Of a stretch of DNA of 64,000 nucleotides, positions 1 to 12,432 are shown in pieces. A program made the translations under genes and the position numbers. Under the pieces are notes generated by a model. The model had not been told where the DNA came from. It ran no database searches and saw only the letters and a list, made by a program, of their open reading frames with translations. Numbering within the stretch: the stretch's first letter is position 1; each line of letters begins with the position of its first letter. The stretch comes from Bos javanicus (taxonomy: Eukaryota > Chordata > Mammalia > Artiodactyla > Bovidae): contig NC_083868.1 in assembly GCF_032452875.1 (NCBI RefSeq), positions 96,936,537 to 97,000,536 of the forward strand, in the 5' to 3' direction.

Positions 1-1506
1 CCTCAGGGCCACAGGAGGTGACCAGGCTTGACACTTGTACCTGTGAACAGCCTCGTCCCTTTACACAGGACCTCCTGACCACATTCAAACAAGCATCATT
101 GTCTAGGTGTATTCTGTCAAGCGGAAAAGATCAGGGAGTCTGGAGAACCTACCTAGATCTTGACCTCAATTTCTATAAATGGGATAATGATAGCCTCAGC
201 ACCATTATGACCTTGTGAGGTTCAGATCATGTATGGAAAGCGCTAACCAGAGCTGGTGCGTGTAGTCAATGTTTAGTAATGTTCGCTATTATTTTTATGA
301 CTATCACTACTGCTTACCAGGTCTCCAACCTACCAAGGCTAGGCTCGTTCCTGGTGCAAATGAGCCATCTGTGGTTCAGATTCGGAAGTCCCTCCACACA
401 CACCTAGCAGAAGACTCAGACCCACCTCCTACCCAACCTTTCTCCAGATAAACCTTGGGCGAAGAGCTTGCTTTTGCTTCTGAAGGTATTTGCCAAAGAG
501 GAACTCTATCTCTGCAGGGACAGTCCCTTCAAACAAGCTGTGCTTCAAAACATACAAGAAGACTGTTCCTCAGAAGACAAGTAAATAAATATATAGAAAA
601 ATTCCAAACTGTAGTAAATGCTCCGTGGAAATTAAGCAGGGTACCATGGCAAAGTACTCTCTCTCTCGGAACAAATGGTATTTAAGCAGCCTCCATTCTG
701 TGCACTGAAATAGGGGCTAGAGATGAGTCAGGCACAGCAGCCAAGGATAACCACCTGATGCAGGAGTGCAGACGGAAACCATGAAGAGCAGCTGTGCCAG
801 GCACCAGCTCTCACCCTTGGAGGCCTGGTAAAGGCAGACACTGTGGCCGACCACAGCAGCTCAGGGATTGCTCGTGCCAGGCACCTGCTCTAAACACCCT
901 GTCCCACTCAAGTGTCCCTCCTCATGCTGCCTGGTCACAAAGGCTGGATTAAGGGGCCAGGGCCACCCAAGTGAATCAGGGAGGGCCCTGCAAACTCCCC
1001 AAGCCCTGGCAAAGAGGTGAGGTCACCAAAGCAGAGGGGGTATGAAGAGAAAAGAACTAAGGGCAGGACTTTGTTAAATGGCCACAGTCAGATGGAGATG
1101 GAGAAATAGGAAGCAACAGTGGAGAAAGAAAAATGTAGGCAGAGGAGTAGGAAGGAAACTGAAGGAAGAATAGATTCTTACACAAGGAAGTGAAGAATGC
1201 ACAAGTGCTGACATCCCAAGCCACAGGGACACTGATGAACGGCCTTTCCAGTGGACTGCCTACACACTGGAGCGGGCCGCTTCTGGGGTACAGACAAACG
1301 CTGTAAGACAAAGGGTAGAGGTGGCATGAAAAACAGAACAGCAAGCAATAAAGTGAACCTTTGATTTAACAACCCAGGGAATGCATTCATCCTGGACACA
1401 GCCTGGGCCTGGGCTTTACTGCATGTCCGTGGGTGACTGTATGTGTGTGAAAAGCAAGCATCACACATGTTTCACGCTCTACTTCACCATGGCTGTTGAC
1501 ATAGAC

Positions 1507-1937
1507 TTCAGTTCAGTTCAGTCGCTCAGTTGTGTCCTCTTCGTGACCCCATGAATTGCAGCACGCCAGGCCTCCCTGTCCATCACCAACTCCCAGAGTT
1601 CACTCAAACTCATGTCCATCGAGTCAGTGATGCCATCCAGCCATCTCATCCTCTGTCGTCCCCTTCTCCTCCTGCCCCCAATCCCTCTCAGCATCAGAGT
1701 CTTTTCAAATGAGTCAGTTCTTCACATCAGGTGGCCAAAGTATTGGAGTTTCAGCTTCAACATCAGTCCTTCCAGTGAACACCCAGGACTGATCTCCTTT
1801 AGGATGGACTGGTTGGATCTCCTTGCAGTCCAAGGGACTCTCAAGAGTCGTCTCCAACACCACAGTTCAAAAGCATCAATTCTTCAGTGCTCAGCTTTCT
1901 TTATAGTCCAACTCTCACATCCATACGCAACTACTAG
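1507..1937 (-). mobile_element. BovB (RTE LINE) 3' fragment, antisense
   Basis: The reverse complement matches the 3' end of BovB as I know it, including the coding stretch for a C-terminal region of the RT protein and the terminal segment that also founded the Bov-A SINE unit. It is 5' truncated and broken by stops. The left border is the tandem ttcagttcagtt characteristic of the BovB 3' tip. Confidence 0.85.
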
Positions 1938-1964
1938 ACATAGACTTGGGTCCCAAAATTCCAT

Positions 1965-2072
1965 GCAAAGTAGTTGAAAATATAGAAATATTTTGTATAT
2001 AGAAAAATGTATATAGAAATATACATTTACATAATTATGTATGTATACACATACACACATAAATATATCTTT
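1965..2072. repeat. AT-rich low-complexity stretch
   Basis: Imperfect tata/tatag repeats running into an acac/atac stretch. No coding content. Confidence 0.7.
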
Positions 2073-2129
2073 ATATCCTATCAGTGCTTCAGGAATTTCC
2101 TATTCTGGAATGAATTCAATAATAGCCCT

Positions 2130-2321
2130 TCGCAACCTACTGTGTAGTACAGGGAACACTGCTCAGTGTCCTATGCCAGCCTGGCTGGATGGGAGGGGGT
2201 TTGGAGGAGAAAGGATACTTGTATATGTATGGCTGAATCCCTTCACTGTTCACTTGAAACTACCACAACATTGTTAATTGGCTCTACCCCAATACAAAAT
2301 AAAAAGCTTAAAAAAAATAAT
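2130..2321 (+). mobile_element. L1 3' UTR tail, sense
   Basis: Contains the typical artiodactyl L1 3' end: 'agtacagggaacactgctca', then a G-rich purine run, then 'ccacaacattgttaattgg' and an A-rich terminus. 5' truncated; no ORF2 present. Confidence 0.65.
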
Positions 2322-2336
2322 AGTCCTTTGCTATTC

Positions 2337-2460
2337 ATCTTTTTTTTTAATCAGAGAATAATCGCCTTACAATGTTGTGTTCGTTTCTGCCATACAACAA
2401 CGTGAATCAGCCATAAGTAAGCATATATTGCCTCCCTCTTGAACCTGCCTCCCACTCCTT
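2337..2460 (-). mobile_element. L1 3' UTR tail, antisense
   Basis: Starts with a T-run (the reversed A-tail) followed by 'ccttacaatgttgtgttcg' and 'ccatacaacaacgtgaatca', the antisense of the ruminant L1 3' UTR. It lies about 15 bp from the sense L1 tail at 2130-2321, so the two tails converge. Confidence 0.7.
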
Positions 2461-3631
2461 GCTATTTATCTTGAGATTTTATTTATAAATACCCCAGTTT
2501 ATAATTTCCTACCCATTTTAAGGAAAATAAACAATGCAGTAAGTTTCTCTTACGTATAAAACATGGATACAAATGCCTGCTCCTTTGCAAACACATCTAA
2601 GCGTGTTTTAATTATGAGAGCACTCGACATGATACATCAGGCCAAAAGCACTCCACGTTCCCCTTGGAGGGAATGCCTCTGTCAAGAAGCCACCGACATA
2701 TCCAAGGGATTCACTGCTCCATTCACTGGAGTGGTCTTACACAAGAGTGAGCTAAAATCCCACCACTGTTACTGCATTCAGTAGGGGCTGTCTAGTTGGA
2801 AAAAAACCCATCAGGACCACTTAGATGAGAATCTGGCAAGAGCAGTAACCCCTGGATCCTGGTCAGCTGTGCCCAGTACTGTTTGATACACACACTATCC
2901 TTCCTACCTCATGGACCAGTAGGCAGCAACACTCACTCCTAAAATACAAACTTCAGACTTATGCCCTATGGAAGACCAAACTCTTCTAGAGTTTGTGGGC
3001 TAGAGAGCAGAAACAGGGCTGGAAAGGAAGGGAGGTTGAAAGTGTTAGGCGTTCATATCCTGGGAGGGAGGACAATTAGAGAAGCAGGAGCTGCCACCAG
3101 GTCCCCACACCCAGAAAGTTCTCTCTAACCGCCTCCCAAATCTTGAGCCTCTCTCTGGCTCTGCTCTGCCCTCCCTGCATGTGGCCACTTTGGAAAAAAG
3201 TCAAGATGGTGCCTGTCTCTTCAGGGGGTTTCTCCAGGAATATCCTCCACTGAGAGCAGACCCAGGCCCGCGAAAGACTCACCCACCCAGGCATCTGCCG
3301 AGAACACAGCCTGTCCCAGCAGAACCTGGTCCTACCTGCTCATCAGGTGGGCTGAGGAGGCCACACAAGTGCTCAAGTGTGTTCTCTTAGCACTCACTTT
3401 TAATCCTGCCCATTAAATTCTCAGGACAAGGGGGTGGTGGTCTGGTCCCCTCACTTGTTAGAAGTCTTCTCTGTCGGTGCCACATTCCTATGCTTCAGGA
3501 ATAGGGGGATTGCCCAATTTTGGAGAGAAATGAGCTGGAAAATCTTCAATAAGCTGTTACTTCCATGCCTGCTCTCCTTGCCTTTCTGCACAAAGCCATT
3601 TTGGTCCAGTCATCAGTCATCTGGATGAGGG

Positions 3632-3726
3632 GCAGCGCGACCCCATGGACTGCAGCCCACCAGGCTCCTCCATCCATGGGATTTTCCAGGCAAGAGTACT
3701 GGAGTGGGTTGCCATTGCCTTCTCCA
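3632..3726 (-). mobile_element. Bov-A2 monomer fragment
   Basis: Matches one Bov-A unit: gaccccatggactgcagccc, the 'ccatgggattttccaggcaa' box and the closing ggagtgggttgccattgcc. Truncated at the left. Confidence 0.85.
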
Positions 3727-4087
3727 CATAAAGAAAGGCTGAACAAGAAAATGGGAACTCTCTTTTCATCCTCACAATTTCTAACTGAATTTGTGGAACA
3801 GAACAGTTATTACTATACTAAAGATTAGGAACCAGAAAGAAATTTTTCCAGGTTCAGATTTAGAAGTGAACCAAGCACACACAGGGCTTGATCTGAATGC
3901 TACATTACTTCTGATACCTCTGCCAATGCTGACTCTCTAACACTATCAGCCAACAATACTCGCTTCTAATCTCTTTTATTCCACCTACGAGGCCAAGGCT
4001 CCCACATAAACACTCCAGAAGCTACTTCTAAGTAAAGTTCTCAGATTCCTTTTCCTCAACTATAATTACAGCCATAGATGCCACTGG

Positions 4088-4330
4088 AGGGGTGCCTGCT
4101 AAATGCCAAGACCCATGACAGCTTGCCTGGTAGGCATCACCATTGCCAATTTCCAGATGGAGAAACTAAGGCTCAGTGAATTGGGTGACTTATTCAAGGC
4201 CACAGTTAGCAAAACTTCTAGTTGCCATTTATCAAGCACTTATAGTGTGCTAGACACTAGGCAACGTGATCTGTGTGCGTTATCTTATTTAACTGTCATA
4301 AGTACTCTCTGTCTCCCTCCAGAGGCTGTG
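4088..4330 (-). repeat. MIR SINE (antisense), possibly two pieces
   Basis: The 'cagatggagaaactaaggct' core and a second motif 'agtgtgctagacactagg' are both antisense to the MIR consensus. Old and diverged; borders approximate. Confidence 0.6.
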
Positions 4331-4786
4331 TGACTCCTATGATACCACACAGCTTCTCCTAAAGCAAAGAGGGGCCGTTGATGGAGACTCTAGCATTACC
4401 TCACAGCTCACCTGTATGGGTACTGCATACCTGATGGGTAACTGCATACAATGGGCCTAACAGAGGTAGATGCCCCCAAACATGTCTTACCCTTTTGTAA
4501 CATCTTTTGCCCTCTGAGGCTGCCTTTGATGTTTACCCAAGGTCACCAACATGAAATTGTTAGGAGCAGAAAAAGGCAGTTTGAGACCACCTGCCACCTT
4601 AGCAATGAAGAGGGATCAATCTGGACCAGAAGACAGACTCAGAAACAACTAACCCTGTGGATTCTTTAGTTGAAAGCAGCCACATGATCATTATTATTAT
4701 TACCAACCTCATACCTTGATAATGTACTAAAAATTAACCAATGTACACTAATGAAGATATTAACAACAGAATGACTAGACTGTAAA

Positions 4787-4832
4787 ATTCATCATATTAT
4801 GGAATAATATTACTGGAATTCATCATATTATG
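4787..4832 (+). repeat. 15-bp direct repeat, 31-bp period
   Basis: attcatcatattatg occurs at 4787-4801 and again at 4818-4832. AT-rich local duplication with no evident element between the copies. Confidence 0.8.
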
Positions 4833-5653
4833 AAAACTATACCTCTAATAACCTTTAAAATATTTTCAAAGGGGAGATCAAGGCAAGAGAGTAAACAGTC
4901 TGATCACACTTAATCAGTAAATTATTAAACTTCCTTGACCTATTTTGGGGGTCACTTCTCTGACCTTGAGGTCAGCTTCTTTCCTTCCTGTCTGTATGTT
5001 GATATGCTGGTGCTGTGGGCTGGGAACTTTCCAGTTCTGTTTCCTCCCAACTGTAATTGGAGTCCTGTCAGTTTCCGTAAGTAATAGTGTCGCACCCCTC
5101 TGATTGAAGGTGCTACCCATCCCCTAAACACAAGCTCTTATTGTCCACCTGAGGCCCACTTTGGCATAAAAGTTATAAGTCTCTTCTCAGACACAAAGAA
5201 ACAGGAGTTCCAAGACAAATTATTTTTCTTCCAGACACATTTGTAAAAATTGGCCCAAGCTTCACTGACAAGTGATGAAGTAACCAAGGTTACTCAGGTA
5301 GAAGAGACAGCTGAGGTGAGAAGGAGAGAGTGCCTGATGGATTACCCCCTGAAAAAGAAACCCCATAGTTTCTTGGCTGACGAAGAGCATAGGAACAGGA
5401 CGTTGGGGCAGGGTCGTAGGGGTTCACCACACTTGACAGGGGGCTGAATAGATGTTTCTTAGATCCCAACAATATGCTTCTCAAGGGACCAAATGATGGG
5501 GATACTTCAGTACCACCTCCTGGAATTCAGTGCTGCTGAGAAAACAAATGTTTCCCAGAGAATTCACACATTATTTCTCTCTAGGGTCCTGTGATTTCTC
5601 CTTACACCCCACTCCAAAGCCACATGTAAGCAGTACTAGCATCCACAGTAAAA

Positions 5654-6121
5654 CAGGAAGTCCCCTACATACGAGTAAGTTCCATTCCAAGAGCCTGCAA
5701 GTCCAATTCATTCGAAAATCCAACAGAGTTAGCCTAGGTACCTAACACATTCGGCTATACAGTCCTGTACTGTAATAAGTTTATAATACTTTTCACACAA
5801 ATAATACATAAAAAACAAACACAAAAAATAAAGAAAACATTTTTAATCTTACAGTTCAGTACCTTGAAAAGTACAGTAGAACCAGCTACATCACTGCTGC
5901 TTTTATGCTGCTTCTAGACATCCTGGGCTTGAAATATAGATACTGTACTCTACACAGTAATGTACAGTAAAGTACACAAAAGCACAACCACTCGTAGAGG
6001 GTTTACACATGTGACAATGTACGCTGGACACAGGCACTAACTTATGTGATTGGACATGTGAATGCATGTTTACATCTTTGAAAGTTTGCAACCTGAAGGT
6101 TCATATGTAGGGGACTCACTG
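5654..6121. mobile_element. Non-autonomous Tc1/mariner-type DNA transposon, about 468 bp
   Basis: The two ends are imperfect terminal inverted repeats: caggaagtcccctacatacg on the left and, as reverse complement, cagtgagtcccctacatatg on the right. The right end is followed by TA. The interior holds AT-rich tracts ('aaaaaacaaacacaaaaaat') and short cagtac-type repeats, and no transposase frame. It resembles the bovine mariner-derived repeat family I know, but the name is not confirmed. Confidence 0.65.
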
Positions 6122-6519
6122 TATATACAACATCTATAGCCTTGCTGTGAATTTATAAATGGAACAGAGACGTTTTAAGAAGACTAAGAAAATGGGAAGG
6201 AAATGGATAACAATTATCTCAGCAAAATGCCATCTTTGGTGAGGATGTCCTTAAAGACATGTTTGGGTTTAAGTGGTGAGTTGCTATGGTGTCACCCAAC
6301 AACTGATTCCTCCCTGAGTCTGGAAGACAGAGGATAAGTGGCACTCAGGAGGACTGGTGACAGATAAAACATGTTCAAAACAACCAACCAGGCTGGGTAT
6401 CTGCAACCTATGGCCAGTTACCCCAGACAGAAGCTCTGATCAACACGCAGGCCGGGACCAATCCCAGAGACCTGAGTGAAACTGCAGGGCTGGTTAACTG
6501 TTTCCATGAACACTTCTCT

Positions 6520-6830
6520 CCACTCCTTCTCATATCTCCTGACACCCTCTTTCCCTATGGGTAGATCTTCTGGCTCTCTGAAGACCTCACTTCAGAACTC
6601 AATGTTGCATCTCTTTAAATCAGCCCATGTGTTCCCCCAGCCCCTGCAACTAATATCTCCTTTCTTGTTTTCTTAAACTTGTTGTTTTTCTGGTCTGTAT
6701 TCTCCACTAGACTGTCAGACCCACAAAAAGAAGAACTATATTCTTCCTATTCACCTTTAAGTTCCTAAAATCTCACATAGATGCATCAAGATGGTGCCGT
6801 ATAAATATTTCAGATGATGAAAGAATGAAT
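6520..6830 (+). repeat. L2 LINE 3' fragment
   Basis: C/T-rich stretch followed by 'cactagactgtcagaccc' and 'gtataaatatttcagatgat', in the order found at L2 3' ends. Diverged; borders approximate. Confidence 0.5.
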
Positions 6831-7309
6831 TGGAAAGTGCCTAGAACTGGGTATCTGGGAACTTCCGTTTGGATCCCAGCTCTGTCATTAACTGAATACT
6901 CAGCTTCATGTCTGGGGTTCAGCTGCATCGTCTGTCAAGTAAGAAAACCACCCCGATGAGAAGCCAATACCCCTCCCCATGCCATGTTCATTACAGCCTG
7001 TGGGTCCACAGAGTATACTCACAGGCTTTGGGGAGGCATGGGATGAGGGAGGTCCTGAGCAGGCCTCCCACTCCCTCCTCAGACAGAGCCACCCTGCTTT
7101 CACTTATTTATGAATTAGGCTCTCAAATAAGACTTTGTGTGCAGAGTGGGTTTTACAACTAAGACAAAACTTTACAACTATAGTAGATAACGGTACAGCC
7201 CTTTTCTGCTAGATTCCCCCAACCTAATAACCAGGTTCTTTCCCTCAACACTTGGTCCCAGTCCCCCTCTGCAGACTCATCACCCTCAGTCCCCAGAGTT
7301 GCCCATAGA

Positions 7310-7680
7310 TCATTCCAGCTGTGCCCTTTCATCCGCCTGAGACCATCCTTTCCCATTTTCTTCTGCCTGAGAAAGCCCAGTTCACCCTTCAAGATGCAGT
7401 TCAAAAGCCTCCTCACTTTGTCTCCACTTCCCCAGCCACCAAAGAACCATGCTCCCCAAGAACCACACTCCCCCCACTGAGCTCCTAGAGCACCTCATAT
7501 ATACTCTACAGCATTAAACACCAGCTGTGTGGAATCATCTGTTTATTAAACCCTTTCCTGACTAGAATATAGACACTTCAAGGTCAGGAGAGCTGCCTTA
7601 CCATTTAAGTCTCTGATATGATATCACCACAGTGCCTGATTTAGTAGGCACTAAAGGAAGGAAATTAGGAAGTCTGAAGT
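7310..7680 (+). repeat. L2 LINE 3' fragment
   Basis: Shows the L2 3' order: 'cttcaagatgcagttcaaaa', a C-rich part, 'tgactagaatatagacactt' and 'acagtgcctgatttagtagg'. Diverged. Confidence 0.6.
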
Positions 7681-8177
7681 TATTCAGGAAATTAGTAAGT
7701 TCACTGATAAGTAGGTTAGTGAATTAGTCAATAAGTTTAACTACACAGTAATGGGAAAACCTCTGTTTATCTGAGTAGAGTAATTGGCATTTAAGTGTAA
7801 ATAATCACTAGATTTAATCTTTCTAGGAGCAAGTACACTTTTAAAAAGGACGTATTTGTCTGATGGCTCTCTTTGGTGGAAGGAAGAGGGAAACATATTT
7901 CTTGAGTGGAGAACGTGTTCTCTTTTACCTACTGTCAGTTGGATCTCTCTCCTTTACACCCTCCTAGGGTGGAGAATCTTTGCCTCCTGGCTCTATGCCT
8001 CCTGGAACTAGAGAACCAGTACAGGTTTTAAGTGACAGGATGACACTATATGGGGAGGAACATGTAGTGATTGTCTTGGTAGTGCTGTCTTCGGCACAAG
8101 TTTAAAAGTTCAATATTGTTTGTAGACTCCCTGGGAGCATCTAATTGAAGGTTGGTCTGTTACACCTATATATGTCA

Positions 8178-8427
8178 TGCTGCTAAGTCTGCTGCTAAGT
8201 CGCTTCAGTCGTGTCCGACTCTGTGCAACCCCATAGACGGCAGCCCATTAGGCTCCCCCGTCCCTGGGATTCTCCAGGCAAGAACACTGGAGTGGGTTGC
8301 CATTTCCTTCTCCAATGCATGAAAGTAAAAAGTGAAAGTGAAGTCACTCAGTCATGTCTGACTCTTCATGACCCCATGGACTGCAGCTACCAGGCTCCTC
8401 CGTCCATGGGATTTTCCAGGCAAGAGC
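8178..8427 (-). mobile_element. Bov-A2 SINE (dimer)
   Basis: Two Bov-A units in tandem ('cttcagtcgtgtccgactct' then 'gtcatgtctgactcttcatg') joined by the linker catgaaagtaaaaagtgaaa. The second unit is truncated after 'ttttccaggcaagagct'. Confidence 0.9.
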
Positions 8428-8686
8428 TCAAAAGAAATTCACATTGAAAGGAACCAAATTTTTCTGAACCTCAAATCACATATGACTTGAAGTATACACA
8501 AAAGGATTGACAGTGAATGTTTCAAAAATGAAAGCTTCTGGTATCTTGTCCCAAGCCTCTTTTCAATGTGTAAGTCCTAATTTTCCCTGGGTTTCAGGCT
8601 GGTAGTTAGTCAATTTAACCAAAAATAGTTCTAGATATAGAAATAAATCAGAACACTAGGGATACTACAAAATAAGAACAGGAGGA

Positions 8687-8900
8687 GGGGCTTCCCAGGA
8701 GGCGTAGTGGTAAAGAATCTGCCTGCAATGCAGGAGACACAGGTTCTATCCCTGGGTCAGGAAGTTCTCCTGGAGAAGGAAATGGCAACCCACTCCAGTA
8801 TTCTTGCCTGGAAAATCCCATAGACAGAGGAGCCTAGAGGGCTACAGTCCATGCGGTCGCCAAGAGTCAGATACAACTAAGAAACTAAATGACAACAACG
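8687..8900 (+). mobile_element. Bov-tA SINE
   Basis: tRNA-Glu-like head (ggggcttcccaggaggcgta, B-box-like 'ggttctatccctgg') followed by a Bov-A unit and a short A-rich end (gacaacaacg). Confidence 0.92.
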
Positions 8901-10421
8901 AATGTTTACAATATACTTAAAAGGCAGATAACCAAAAAGGGTATCAGAGTTGCAGGGTGTGAGGAATAAATCACTCCTCTTCTCTTTAGTCCCACTGAAA
9001 TGAAGCCACTGTATTGCTCAAGGACTTGCCTCTCTGAACAGCTCTAAAGGGAACACTTCCAGCATGTCTGCAGCACACACTCACTCGATGGCCATCTGCA
9101 CCCTGACACTGTACTCCATGTTGATTTTCTCCAGCTACACGGTTATACTTTCGGAATCAATATGCCTCTCCCTCTCCAGCCACTTGATGAATAGCCGAGG
9201 AATGCAAAGTCACTTTGATAACAGCATAAGGCAAATATGATTAGGAGGGTAACTCTGGGGCAATAAATTTTTGAAATGAGTTGCTAAACTGAGTAGAGAT
9301 TATTTATAAACTTATCTCTCATTTAGAATAGTGAGTCTGCATCTTGGTTCACCAAATCAATTTTAGGTGATAAATATTCTGCAATTCTTTTTCTACTATT
9401 CTGCAATGCAAACTAGAGATAATGTTACCTTCCTACGCACTAACTTAAAAAAAAATCACCTCTGTATGGAAGACAAAGGAAAGAAAAGCAATTTCTCATA
9501 AAAATAATATTTCAGCATACGGATGCTGGGGCATAACCACTGTGAATGCAGCTGCTACAAACGCACGCTCACATACATGTGCCGTCTGGCGCTCAAAGAC
9601 CATGAGTCTTGAGCTGCTGCTGATGTGGCTTTCCCAAATGACAACCAGCTCCTGGTAAATTTCAAACCAAACAAATTACAACTGGCCCTTAATTTACCCA
9701 ATTGTTACATCCCTGAATAATTCAGAGTATGTAAGACCATGCAAAAAAAAATGCTTTGTGCAATGAAGATAGATTTAAGCTCAGAAATTACAAACACGTT
9801 GTGTCTTACATGAATGTCCACTGAGACCTTTGGAATCAAGTAAGAGAACAATGCATCATCCTGTGGGATGGTCCCACACACTACAAAATGTCTAACAGCC
9901 CAGGCTTTTGCCCATTTAATGCCACAAGGGCCCACAATAATCGTGTGCACCATAGACACCCTCATAGCATACCAAAACTCCCCCTAGGACGCAGTACAAA
10001 CTTGCAAGAGTACTGGCTTGCAGTATTTCCTACAGGGCTTCCCCCATTAACACAAATGATTAAGAGTTGATTCTAGGTTTAAACCAAAGAACGAAAGTAC
10101 TAGAAGGGAGCATGAAGCTCCTCTAACTGGCCCTCTAGTTTTACCCACATGAGATAAGTAACTTGCCTTTGAATACTCAGTGACCACCTAATCTAGGATA
10201 AAAAATTTTTTTAAGAAATGGCATCCTTTTTCATGGTTTTTATTTCTTATTGAAATTAAAAAGACATCCTTGAATGTGTCTCTTACACATGAGATAGTTG
10301 GGGCGGGGGTGTGGAGGTAGTAGAATGATTGACAACATTTTCCAGTTTTTTTCCCAGGATACTGGAGTTGAAATCATTCACTCCTCATCACTGAGTTGCC
10401 CTAGATACACTCTATATACAA

Positions 10422-10622
10422 TGTGTGCTCAGTCATGTCTGACTCTGCGACCCTATGGACTATAGCCCACCAGGCTCCTCTGTCCATGGAATTCTCCAGG
10501 CAAGAATACTAGAGTGGGTTTCCATGCCCTCCTCCAGGGGAATCTTCCTGACCCAGGGATAGAATCCACATCTCTTGCATTGGTAGGTGGGTTCTTTACC
10601 ACTGAGCCACCAGTGAAGCCCT
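10422..10622 (-). mobile_element. Bov-tA SINE, antisense
   Basis: Bov-A unit on the left, tRNA-like head on the right ending in 'gagccaccagtgaagccc'. Confidence 0.92.
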
Positions 10623-11750
10623 CTAGCACCCACTAAAAGCTTGGATTCCTGCATGCAAATAAATCAGAAGGTTTCAAAAATAAAATCCTTTACAACATGT
10701 TCAAAATGAGAGTGTGTCCCAAAGGATGATTTCCGCGAGCAGAAACTATCCCACGTGATTAGTGGCTAATTGATTTTCCCACTGTTCTCCCCAAACCCCA
10801 GTCATCAAGATCCAAGCATGTTTGGGGGAAATAAGTAAGATTCTATATGCTCCTACACTGCGCACAGCACAGGGCCCATTCCTCTGACCCAAGAGAGCAA
10901 GGGACGGGCAGGTCCCTTCACAAGACCTAAGGAAGACTTGACTTGACTCTTTGCTAATCACCCTTGGCCAGTGACTTGAGTGTTTTCTAACTTAATTTGG
11001 CAGATCAAATATTAAGGAGAAAATGTTTGATTGGTCAAACTGCACAATATTGGCTCTCCAAGTTAAATCTGCAATCAAACTGACGTCCATTTCAAAAGTG
11101 CCACTTGGAAAAAATCCTACTTATAAGCCTTGTACATTATTAGGTGGTGAAGAAGGATGAAGAAAAGAAGCTCACAGAGTATAGGAATAAATCATTTACC
11201 TCCCAAATCCTTACACTGCACTTAAAGAGACACCTACTCAACATGCAAACTCAATTCCCTTCAGGAGATGAGAATACATAATTCATACCAGTTCCCCCAG
11301 CAACCAAGGAAATATCATCAGGCCCTCACACTGTACACTTTCCTCCTAGAGTTCCTCAGGCTTTCCTTCTGAGACCACTTCCTCTTAATTTTAGACTCAC
11401 TCCAACAATTTAAACATCAGGTGTTAGAAGCAGCAATTTAGAACAGGAGGAGGTCAGACCGCTCCAGGTAAGCCCCACAACAGTGACAAGAAGAAATGAC
11501 TGATAGTCTGACCTCCAAGGAGATGGAAAACTATTTTACAAAGTGGAGGGAAGGGGGCTGACACCGAAACTCAAAATAATAACAGCTTAGGCCATTCAAG
11601 GTACGGACAAACAGCTTTGCTGGCCTTGAGTAACTAATGTGAAAGGAAACGATGCTTAATATATTTTGTAGCAGAATTCCTTATAACAATAGAATCCCAG
11701 GTTGAAAGAGTAGGAAGATCCTAAAGAGAGCATCCCGGCCTAATTCCTTT

Positions 11751-11905
11751 ACCTTACAAGGAAAGTGAAAGTGAAGTCGCTCAGTCGTGTCCGACTCTCA
11801 GCGACCCCATGGACTGCAGCCCACCAGGCTCTGCCGTCCATGGGATTTTCCAGGCAAGAATACTGGAGTGGATTGCCATTTCCTTCTCCAACCTTACAAG
11901 GAAAG
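11751..11905 (-). mobile_element. Single Bov-A unit with perfect 15-bp TSD
   Basis: The element at 11766-11890 is one Bov-A unit with its gaaagtgaag linker end. It is flanked by identical accttacaaggaaag copies at 11751-11765 and 11891-11905. The clean duplication marks an intact retroposition event of a monomer. Confidence 0.93.
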
Positions 11906-12432
11906 AAACACATAAAGCGGTGCACAGGTTCGAGGCAGAGTTGAGACAAGACGGCAACCCAGCTGTCCAGGGCTCCTTCCATATGGAGGCGACACTGACG
12001 CCCGAGGGGAAGGAAGAGAGGCCGCCTCACTTGTAGTCACGCATTGTGTCACTGTTTCTGACATCTCTGCTTTTGCATCCATGCATTGATTTTTACTCTC
12101 TTCCAAAGGAGAAGAAACTTGCTCTCTTCAGTCACAAAAGAATGAACGATATTTCCCTGATTTGTGATGAGAACCGCAGGGCTGGCCCTGAACAAAATTG
12201 GCACGGACAGTAATGTTTACTTTGCGTTCCCCTCTACCTCTATCTCCCATCCTGGTGTGTCTCCTCCAAGCTGTTGCTCTGTCCTCCCACTCAGTACCCC
12301 ACCCACTGGCCCCAAATCTAGAGTTTTTAGTACAATGTAGAATATTCTCCCAACTTCCAGAAGTTTTATATACTCCCAGCCCCTTTCTAATTTAATTTCT
12401 AATGCTATAAAACAAAAAATGAGCTATACACC

